A DNA stretch of 7,490 bases from Candidatus Liptonbacteria bacterium CG11_big_fil_rev_8_21_14_0_20_35_14 (lineage in GTDB: Bacteria; Patescibacteriota; Minisyncoccia; UBA6257; XYB1-36-10), in the NCBI GenBank assembly GCA_002796205.1, contig PCWO01000021.1:1-7490 (forward strand), read 5' to 3'. Made by a program: the position numbers and the translations under genes. Below are positions 1-4,929 of this stretch, piece after piece. The notes beneath the pieces are model-generated. The model was not told where the DNA came from, did not search any database, and saw nothing but the letters and a program-made list of their open reading frames with translations. Numbering within the stretch: position 1 is the stretch's first letter; the number at the start of each line of letters is the position of its first letter.

Positions 1-1757
1 AAAAACTTATTCCAAAATCTAGAATACAACAAATGAAGAGTCGTGTGCTCCATCCCTCCATTATATAAATCTATCGGCATAAAGTATTTAGCTTTTTCTT
101 TATCCACCAAAGCTAAGTCATTATGCGGGTCAATATATCTTAAAAAATACCAAGACGACCCCGCCCAGTTGGGCATAGTATCAGTTTCTCTTTCCGCCTC
201 TCCACCACACTTTGGGCATTTAACGTTTACAAAAGAATCTATGGTTTTAAGTGGCGATTCCCCGTCATCTCTAGGTTCATAATGCTCTACCTCCGGCAAA
301 GTAACCGGTAACTCACTTTCCGGCACTGGTACGAAGCCACACTTCGGGCAATTTATCATCGGAATTGGCTCACCCCAATAATGCTGACGCGAAAACACCC
401 AATCCCGCAATTTATATTTTATAGACTTCTCTCCTTTTTTATTATCCTCTAACCATTTAATTATTTTTTCTTTTGCTTTTTTAGTTTCTAAACCATCTAA
501 TGAAATTTTTTCACTGTAAGAATTCCAATTTATTCCTTCTCCTATATATGCTTGTCTATTTTTTATCTCATCAAATTGCATCTCTAAAAATGGATCCTTG
601 CCATCTTTTTTATATTTATCTTGAGATATTTTTAATTCATCTAAATCAAAAGAATCAACTACAGGCAAAACTACTGGTTTAATAGGTAAATTATATTTCT
701 TAGCAAACTCGTAGTCGCGCTCATCATGAGCCGGCACCGACATAATAGCCCCCGTTCCATAACTCATTAATACATAATCAGCCACAAACACCGGAATTTC
801 TTCTTTATTTGCCGGATTAATCGCCAATACCTCTTTTAACTCAACCCCCGACTTATCTTTATTTAATTGAGTTCTATCCATATCTGATTTATTTTTAGCC
901 TTAAAAATATAATCACTAACCTCATCAAAATTTTCTATTTTACCAGCCAAATTTTCTATCACAGGATGTTCCGGAGAAATCACCATAAAGGTCGCCCCAA
1001 ATATAGTATCTGGCCTTGTCGTAAATACTCTAATAGATAAATTACTATCGGCTATATTAAAATTTATCTCTGCCCCCTCACTCTTGCCTATCCAATTAAC
1101 CTGTTGAGTCTTAATCCGTTCTGAATAATCAACCGTGTCTAGGTCCTTAAGTAGTCTATCAGCATATTCCGTTATTTTAAGCATCCACTGTTCTTTTTCT
1201 TTTTTCTCCGTCAAAGTGCCGCACCTCTCGCATTTTGAATCTATCACCTCCTCGTTAGCTAATCCTATCCTACAACTCGGACACCAGTTTATGGTTGTTT
1301 TCTGTTTATAAGCCAAACCCCTCTCCCAAAGTTTTAAAAATATCCACTGCGTCCATTTATAATATTTTGGGTCAGTGGTATTAACCTCTCTAGACCAATC
1401 AAAAGAAAGTCCCAAAGATTTTAACTGCCCCCTAAAAGTATTGATATTTTTCTCGGTCGCAATAATAGGATGAATTTTATTTTTAATTGCATAATTCTCG
1501 GTCGGTAATCCAAACGCATCCCACCCGATTGGATATAAAACATTCTTTCCCTCCATCCGAGCCTTGCGCGCCATTATATCAAGCGCCACGTAACTCCTCA
1601 CATGCCCGACATGAAGCCCCGCCCCACTTGGATAAGGAAACTCTATTAAAAAATAAGCCTTTTCTTTATCCGTCAAATCCTCGGCCTTATTAAAATCCTC
1701 CTCCTCCCATTTTTTCTGCCATTTAGGCTCAATTTCCTTTGGATTATAACTATTCAT
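1..1757 (-). CDS. leuS: Leucyl-tRNA synthetase, N-terminal 585 residues (3' end outside window)
   Basis: Class I synthetase that charges tRNA-Leu with leucine in the cytoplasm. The reading frame is open from the ATG at 1757 to the window edge. The family is usually 800-880 residues, so about two thirds is present. Visible in order: the HIGH-type motif HVGH at 49-52 after PYPSGAGL; a zinc knuckle C159/C162/C176/C179; the CP1 editing domain with TTRPDT at 246-251 and GTGAIMSVPAHDERD at 334-348, where D345 matches the invariant editing aspartate; the return to the catalytic core (RDWVFSRQHYWGEPIP, about 451-466); a second Cys set C470/C473 and C514/C517; and ETDTMPNWAGSSWYF at about 524-538. The KMSKS loop and anticodon-binding domain should lie just beyond the edge, so their absence is not a defect. 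The start is the only ATG before the conserved N-terminus, 11 nt after a candidate -10 element. No Shine-Dalgarno sequence is visible. Identification is firm. Confidence 0.97.
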   Translation of the reverse strand, partial: MNSYNPKEIEPKWQKKWEEEDFNKAEDLTDKEKAYFLIEFPYPSGAGLHVGHVRSYVALDIMARKARMEGKNVLYPIGWDAFGLPTENYAIKNKIHPIIATEKNINTFRGQLKSLGLSFDWSREVNTTDPKYYKWTQWIFLKLWERGLAYKQKTTINWCPSCRIGLANEEVIDSKCERCGTLTEKKEKEQWMLKITEYADRLLKDLDTVDYSERIKTQQVNWIGKSEGAEINFNIADSNLSIRVFTTRPDTIFGATFMVISPEHPVIENLAGKIENFDEVSDYIFKAKNKSDMDRTQLNKDKSGVELKEVLAINPANKEEIPVFVADYVLMSYGTGAIMSVPAHDERDYEFAKKYNLPIKPVVLPVVDSFDLDELKISQDKYKKDGKDPFLEMQFDEIKNRQAYIGEGINWNSYSEKISLDGLETKKAKEKIIKWLEDNKKGEKSIKYKLRDWVFSRQHYWGEPIPMINCPKCGFVPVPESELPVTLPEVEHYEPRDDGESPLKTIDSFVNVKCPKCGGEAERETDTMPNWAGSSWYFLRYIDPHNDLALVDKEKAKYFMPIDLYNGGMEHTTLHLLYSRFWNKF

Positions 1758-1768
1758 AAATTATCTAT

Positions 1769-1797
1769 ATACTAACGCGAAACCACCCAAAATTCAA
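1769..1797 (-). promoter_or_regulatory. Candidate leuS promoter, near-leaderless
   Basis: On the minus strand, TTGAAT (1797-1792) is followed after 17 nt by TAGTAT (1774-1769), which ends 11 nt before the leuS ATG. The -10 match is only fair; TATATA at 1771-1766 is an alternative but gives a 20-nt spacer. Support comes from the metG and M16 genes, which show the same 17/11 geometry. The predicted leader is about 5 nt, leaving no room for a Shine-Dalgarno sequence. Confidence 0.5.
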
Positions 1798-1836
1798 AAA
1801 AATAAAAAAGCTTAAGGTTTATGCTCTTAAGCTTTT
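1796..1836 (-). terminator. Intrinsic terminator of the orphan gene
   Basis: A perfect 11-bp stem, AAAAGCTTAAG (1806-1816) with CTTAAGCTTTT (1826-1836), closes a 9-nt loop. On the minus strand it is followed by T6-A-T7, which runs straight into the candidate leuS -35 box. The stop codon of the upstream orphan gene (1827-1829) lies inside the stem. Confidence 0.85.
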
Positions 1837-2270
1837 AATAATTCTTTTTCTTCAAAATTTCTTATAATTAACTTATCAAATTTTGGAAAAGGGCAATAAA
1901 TTTTTTTTGTTTTCTTTTTCTTTTTCCACAGCTTTATTAGCCTTCCATTATAATAACGACATGCAATAATCCGCGGAAGAGATTCTTCAAAATCCCCCTT
2001 ACGAATAAAAGTAACAATTTTTAAACAATTTTCCTCCTTAATAGAAATAAAATACCAATCATCAAATTTTTTTACTCTAAACCAATAAGAGCTTATATTT
2101 TTATTAATATCTTTAATAAAAACATTTTTATGTTTTTTAACTCTAAAAGAATTTTCAATAATCTTTCTTAAATAATTTTCTAAATCATCAGGAACTTTAA
2201 TCCCAGCCTCATAAGCCCGCTCTATCAATCTCTTTAGAGCATGATTTGTAATAATAACTTCATCATACAA
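1827..2270 (-). CDS. Small basic protein of unknown function (147 aa from a TTG start)
   Basis: I do not recognise this protein. The open frame extends upstream to an ATG at 2351, but that ATG lies inside a terminator hairpin and would add a hydrophobic stretch encoded by the U-tract, so it is unlikely to be the start. TTG at 2270 is preceded at 8 nt by GGGGG (2283-2279), the only purine-rich ribosome-binding-like site in front of a full-length gene here; GTG at 2279 is the alternative. No internal ATG exists in frame. The product begins YDEVIITNHALKRLIERA, then has aromatic, strand-like segments (SYWFRVKKFDDWYFISI, about 60-76) and a lysine block WKKKKKTKK at about 115-123. The H-A-x-x-R-x-x-x-R start loosely recalls DUF4258 or RelE-like nuclease-fold proteins, but this is weak. 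No signal peptide or membrane segment is seen. It lies downstream of a structured untranslated region and its terminator, so it may be controlled by read-through. Confidence 0.6.
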   Translation of the reverse strand: MYDEVIITNHALKRLIERAYEAGIKVPDDLENYLRKIIENSFRVKKHKNVFIKDINKNISSYWFRVKKFDDWYFISIKEENCLKIVTFIRKGDFEESLPRIIACRYYNGRLIKLWKKKKKTKKIYCPFPKFDKLIIRNFEEKELLKA

Positions 2271-2278
2271 AATTATCA

Positions 2279-2283
2279 CCCCC
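2279..2283 (-). promoter_or_regulatory. Ribosome-binding-like GGGGG that selects the TTG start
   Basis: Five G residues in an otherwise A/T leader lie 8 nt before TTG at 2270. They differ from GGAGG at one position. This spacing favours the TTG start over GTG 2279, which has no such element. Confidence 0.4.
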
Positions 2284-2329
2284 AAACTATTTAATATAAA
2301 AATTCTAAAAACAAAATACCACACACTAT

Positions 2330-2367
2330 AAAAAAAGTAAAGCCCTGACATTTTTCAACGTCAGGGC
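2330..2367 (-). terminator. GC-rich intrinsic terminator, potentially bidirectional
   Basis: A perfect 8-bp stem, GCCCTGAC (2342-2349) with GTCAGGGC (2360-2367), has a 10-nt loop. On the minus strand it is followed by TTTAC then T7 (2341-2330), which suits the end of the RNA starting near 2624. On the plus strand it is followed by C then T6, so it could also work that way, although no plus-strand gene ends here. It sits between the structured RNA region and the orphan gene, where it could be a simple transcript end or an attenuator. Confidence 0.85.
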
Positions 2368-2466
2368 CTTTTTTAGTTTGAAGTAAATTTTTTTGCTTTT
2401 TCTTTTGATTATTTTTTTTGTTTTTTTGCTCCTAAAGAGCCTTGGGCTTAATATTGTCTATTATAA

Positions 2467-2532
2467 TTAAACAATAGAACTTTTTTGCCCCAAAGAAAAC
2501 ATACTAGAACAATCTAAGAAAAAGCTCCCCAT
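2467..2532 (-). CDS. Possible 21-codon small ORF inside the structured RNA
   Basis: From ATG 2532 the frame reads MGSFFLDCSSMFSLGQKSSIV and stops with TAA at 2467-2469. AGGAG at 2536-2540 lies only 3 nt before the ATG, shorter than usual, and is held in the 3' arm of the hairpin at 2535-2554. The ORF overlaps helices of the structured RNA, so it may be chance. It is listed because its ribosome site lies in a hairpin whose other arm is the end of an upstream mini-ORF. Confidence 0.15.
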   Translation of the reverse strand: MGSFFLDCSSMFSLGQKSSIV

Positions 2533-2542
2533 TCTCTCCTGT

Positions 2543-2572
2543 TCAAGCAGGAGATCTAATGTGAATCAACAT
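2543..2572 (-). CDS. Possible 9-codon leader peptide
   Basis: GGAGG at 2581-2585 is followed after 8 nt by ATG 2572 and the frame MLIHIRSPA, with a TGA stop at 2543-2545. This is the best Shine-Dalgarno/ATG pair in the window. The last codons form the 5' arm of the hairpin 2535-2554 and the stop codon lies in its loop, so a translating ribosome would disrupt the hairpin. The start codon lies in the small bulged hairpin 2554-2576. This is the layout of a translated leader, but nine codons are too few to exclude chance. Confidence 0.3.
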   Translation of the reverse strand: MLIHIRSPA

Positions 2573-2629
2573 AGATTTCCCCTCCATAGGAATTTACATA
2601 AGTCCTTCACTTATTAAGAACTGTTTAAA

Positions 2630-2657
2630 AGTATACTACAACCTAAAAATAAGTCAA
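2630..2657 (-). promoter_or_regulatory. Strong sigma70-type promoter of the structured RNA
   Basis: TTGACT (2657-2652), a 16-nt spacer and TATACT (2635-2630) each match the consensus at five of six positions, the best full promoter match in the window. Transcription should begin near 2622-2626. Unlike the other promoters here, no start codon follows at 11 nt; the RNA runs on into a structured region. Confidence 0.7.
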
Positions 2658-2662
2658 TGGCC

Positions 2663-2681
2663 AAAAAACCCTTATTTTAAG
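2663..2681 (-). terminator. Weak possible terminator at the tatD stop codon
   Basis: On the minus strand CTTA-AAA-TAAG, containing the tatD stop codon TAA, is followed by GG and T6. The stem is only 4 bp, so alone it is poor evidence. It is kept because stop codons inside terminators also occur at 1827 and 4928, and because a strong promoter begins immediately downstream. Confidence 0.25.
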
Positions 2682-3442
2682 CCAAAAATATGTTTAGTAG
2701 TGGATAAAATAACATCCGCAGTTTCATCAATAGGCATCTCCTTTAACACCGCCAACCTCTTTAAAACCTCAACTACAAAAGTCGGTTCATTCCTTTGCCC
2801 TCTATAAGGCACTGGCGTTATAAATGGTGAGTCTGTTTCCAGCAATATTCTTTTCAGAGGTATCTCTTTAATAACCTTGTCATAATCATGCGTAAAGGTA
2901 ATCACTCCTCCAATACTTACATAAGCATTTTTTAAGGCCATAATCCTTTTAGTCTGCTCCATATTTCCGGAATAAAAATGAAAAACAACCGGCGGTAGAT
3001 TATCCAAACTCTCTATCAAACTAATAGCCTCCTCATACGACTCACTCATTCTTAAATGCAACATCAAAGGTTTATTAACCTCCTTGGCCAATTTTATCTG
3101 CTCCCCAAAAACACGCCTTTGCCTTTCCTTGTCCTCTAAAGTTTTATTTTCCTCTCTAAAATAATCAAGCCCACACTCCCCTATTCCCACCACTTTTTCT
3201 TGCATTGCTAATTCTCTAAAAGTATCATAATTAAAATCTTCTTTTTCTGTTGGATGCATTCCAACTATGGCCCAAACATGATCAAAGCTTTGCGCAATCT
3301 CCACATTTTCTTTTGAATCCGCTAAATTTGTACCGATATTAATAAACCCTATTTGATTTTCTTTAGCTCTTTTTAAAACATTTAAAAAATCCTCTTTATA
3401 AAAAGCTCTATTTATATGAGCATGCACATCAATAATTTTCAT
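2672..3442 (-). CDS. tatD: TatD-family metal-dependent hydrolase (putative DNase)
   Basis: This is a 256-residue protein of the amidohydrolase-like TIM-barrel superfamily. Characterised family members are metal-dependent DNases linked to DNA repair or degradation; the substrate here is unproven. The full metal-ligand set is visible: H7 and H9 (DVHAH), E89 (GECGLDY), H129 (LHLR), H155 (FHFYSG) and D204 (LETDSPF). GMHP at 61-64 and the C-terminal VPYRGQRNEP segment are also typical. Length is normal for the family and no signal peptide is seen, so it should be cytoplasmic. The ATG at 3442 directly precedes the conserved MKIIDVHAH start. It lies 26 nt after metG; the same pairing is known in B. 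subtilis (metS-yabD). A TATAAT lies 11 nt before its ATG, so it may also be transcribed separately. No Shine-Dalgarno sequence is visible. Confidence 0.95.
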   Translation of the reverse strand: MKIIDVHAHINRAFYKEDFLNVLKRAKENQIGFINIGTNLADSKENVEIAQSFDHVWAIVGMHPTEKEDFNYDTFRELAMQEKVVGIGECGLDYFREENKTLEDKERQRRVFGEQIKLAKEVNKPLMLHLRMSESYEEAISLIESLDNLPPVVFHFYSGNMEQTKRIMALKNAYVSIGGVITFTHDYDKVIKEIPLKRILLETDSPFITPVPYRGQRNEPTFVVEVLKRLAVLKEMPIDETADVILSTTKHIFGLK

Positions 3443-3453
3443 ATTTAAATAAT

Positions 3454-3459
3454 ATTATA
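3454..3459 (-). promoter_or_regulatory. Possible -10 element for tatD
   Basis: A perfect TATAAT in the 26-nt metG-tatD spacer ends 11 nt before the tatD ATG, the same distance as at leuS, metG and the M16 gene. The -35 position 17 nt upstream reads CTCGAT, a poor match, and the spacer is nearly all A/T, so chance is a real alternative. Confidence 0.35.
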
Positions 3460-3468
3460 AACATTTTT

Positions 3469-4857
3469 TTAATTTAATCGAGGAAATAATAGCCTTTCCA
3501 AATTTGTTTTATTATTAATAGCCTCTAAAATTAACTCCGAGGCTTCCGGTAAAAAAGGCTTTAAAGTCAAAGCCACCTCTTTTAAAATAGATACAGCTTT
3601 ACTAATAGTTTTAACATCTCCGCTTTCCCAAGGTTTCTCGTCATTAATATATTTATCCCCCTCAGCTAAAACCTTCCAAATAACGACTAAAGCCTCATTT
3701 AATTTAAACTCATAAATTAAAGAAGCCACATCTATTTTAGAAACTTCTATTAAATCAAAAGCCTCATATTTTTTAGCCAAAGTTAAAACTCTGGAAGCAA
3801 AATTTCCGAGTCCATTAGCCAAATCGCCGTTATAACGCGCTATAAATTTCTCCTCTGAATAATCTCCATCTCCTGAACTTGGTATTTCTCGGAGTAAATA
3901 ATACCGCACCGCCTCTCTGCCATATTTTTCTATTAAAAGAAATGGATCAACTGTATTACCCAAAGATTTAGAAATCTTCTGTCCATCAACCGTTATATAA
4001 CCATGTATTAAAACCTCATCCGGAATTCTTATTCCCGCCGACAACAACATTCCAATCCAATAAACAGAATGAAATCTATTTATACCTTTGCCAATAACGT
4101 GAATAACTTTATCAGCCTTTTGCCAATCATCTAATCCGTATCCATTTATATAATTACTAAGCGCATCAAACCAAACATACATAATTTGACTAGAATCACC
4201 CGGCACCTCAATCCCCCAATTTTTAGCTCTCTCTCTTGAGCGCGAAATACTAAAATCCTGTAAACCTGTTTTTATAAAATTAAGAATCTCATTTTTACGC
4301 GCCTCTGGCACTATTTTTATTTCTTCTTTATCTATTAATTTATTAATCTTATCCTCATATTTACTCAAAGCAAAAAAATAATTTTCCTCATGCACCTCCT
4401 CTGGCTTTTGCCCCGGATGTTCCGAGCACTCTCCATTCACCAAATCAGATTCTCGCACAAACTCCTCGCAACCCACACAATACAAACCCGTATAATCTTT
4501 TTTATAAATATCCTTCTCTGTTAACCTCCATAAATTTTGAGCCCCCTCTATATGCCTTTTATCTTCGGCTGTCCGAATAAAATCGTCATTTGAAATATTT
4601 AATTTTTTAGTTAAATCAAAAAAAACATCCGCGTGCCTTTTCACAAATTTAGCCACCTCCTCTCCTACTTTTTCGGCAGCCTGCACATTTTTTAAACTAT
4701 TTTCATCAGTGCCCGTCAAAAAGAAAACCTCGTTTCCTTGCTCTCTATAAAATCTAGCTAGCACATCCGCCTCCACTAACTCCAAAGCGTGCCCGATATG
4801 AGGCCGAGCATTTACATACGGAATAGCCGTTGATATAAATATTTTCTTCTTATTCAT
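3469..4857 (-). CDS. metG: Methionyl-tRNA synthetase
   Basis: Class I synthetase that charges both initiator and elongator tRNA-Met. The 462-residue protein has HIGH at 20-23 (RPHIGHA), a single zinc knuckle C127/C130/C144/H147 of the CxxC...CxxH type seen in Thermus MetRS, NYFF at 159-162, the WFDALSNYI segment at about 229-237, KISKS at 294-298 (the KMSKS loop), and an anticodon-binding helical domain from about 340 with NGLGNFASR and NDEKPW. It ends near 462 and lacks the EMAP/Trbp111-like tRNA-binding domain that extends many bacterial MetRSs. The usual GTDEHG motif reads GTDENS (49-54), a His-to-Asn and Gly-to-Ser change. The ATG at 4857 directly precedes the conserved KIFISTAIPYVNARPH and follows its own near-leaderless promoter. 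It probably leads a unit with tatD. Confidence 0.97.
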   Translation of the reverse strand: MNKKKIFISTAIPYVNARPHIGHALELVEADVLARFYREQGNEVFFLTGTDENSLKNVQAAEKVGEEVAKFVKRHADVFFDLTKKLNISNDDFIRTAEDKRHIEGAQNLWRLTEKDIYKKDYTGLYCVGCEEFVRESDLVNGECSEHPGQKPEEVHEENYFFALSKYEDKINKLIDKEEIKIVPEARKNEILNFIKTGLQDFSISRSRERAKNWGIEVPGDSSQIMYVWFDALSNYINGYGLDDWQKADKVIHVIGKGINRFHSVYWIGMLLSAGIRIPDEVLIHGYITVDGQKISKSLGNTVDPFLLIEKYGREAVRYYLLREIPSSGDGDYSEEKFIARYNGDLANGLGNFASRVLTLAKKYEAFDLIEVSKIDVASLIYEFKLNEALVVIWKVLAEGDKYINDEKPWESGDVKTISKAVSILKEVALTLKPFLPEASELILEAINNKTNLERLLFPRLN

Positions 4858-4868
4858 AATCTAAGGCT

Positions 4869-4897
4869 ATAATACCGAAAATAAAGAATTTAAGCAA
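4869..4897 (-). promoter_or_regulatory. Candidate metG promoter, near-leaderless
   Basis: TTGCTT (4897-4892), a 17-nt spacer and TATTAT (4874-4869) end 11 nt before the metG ATG. The -35 begins one base after the U-tract of the preceding terminator. The predicted leader is about 5 nt and contains no Shine-Dalgarno sequence. Confidence 0.6.
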
Positions 4898-4898
4898 T

Positions 4899-4929
4899 AA
4901 AAAAAGCCTTACACCTGTAAGACTTTTTT
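4899..4929 (-). terminator. Intrinsic terminator after the PerM-family gene
   Basis: On the minus strand GTCTTAC pairs with GTAAGGC (7 bp with one G.U) around a 4-nt loop, extended by A-U pairs and followed by seven T. The G.U would be a C.A mismatch on the plus strand, so the element is built for minus-strand transcripts. The PerM-family stop codon (4928-4930) merges with the A-tract at its base. Confidence 0.85.

Larger units (their letters stand above)
2330..2624 (-). ncRNA. Unidentified structured RNA or long regulatory leader (about 290 nt)
   Basis: The region starts at a sigma70-type promoter and ends at an intrinsic terminator, and codes for no sizeable protein. Helices that can be drawn on the minus-strand RNA: ATAAGT/ACTTAT (2609-2614 with 2598-2603); ATCTATGT/ACATTAGAT with one bulge (2569-2576 with 2554-2562); TCTCCTG/CAGGAGA (2548-2554 with 2535-2541); GAGCTTTTT/AAAAAGTTC (2519-2527 with 2477-2485); CTTTGGGGC/GCCCAAGG with a bulged G (2487-2495 with 2440-2447); TATTGTTTA/TAGACAATA (2468-2476 with 2452-2460); and GCTCT/GGAGC (2436-2440 with 2428-2432). 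CTTAATA at 2612-2618 can also close on TATTAAG at 2447-2453. G.U pairs in several helices become C.A mismatches on the other strand, pointing to minus-strand RNA. An A-rich linker (2369-2427) precedes the terminator. I could not match it to tmRNA, RNase P, SRP RNA or 6S RNA. It could be a free RNA or the leader of the orphan gene. Confidence 0.55.

Noticed and set aside
1..180. Missing KMSKS motif in LeuRS
   Set aside because: The motif normally lies beyond residue 600, outside the window; this is truncation by the window edge.
43..1693. Plus-strand open frames at 43-282, 500-682 and 1487-1693
   Set aside because: They are antisense to leuS, whose protein is continuous and conserved across the whole stretch; their translations show no family motifs.
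2271..2351. ATG at 2351 as start of the orphan protein
   Set aside because: The ATG and first codons fall in a perfect terminator stem and its U-tract, giving a phenylalanine/tyrosine-rich artefact; TTG 2270 with GGGGG fits better.
2388..2427. Poly-T runs on the plus strand as terminators
   Set aside because: No plus-strand gene precedes them, and the GCTC hairpin at 2428-2440 lies on the wrong side of the tract for plus-strand termination.
2330..2624. tmRNA, RNase P RNA, SRP RNA or 6S RNA
   Set aside because: No tRNA-like ends or tag frame, no RNase P or SRP core motifs, and no long rod closing on the ends. A 172-nt span closed by CTTAATA/TATTAAG is of 6S size, but the interior does not form a convincing rod.
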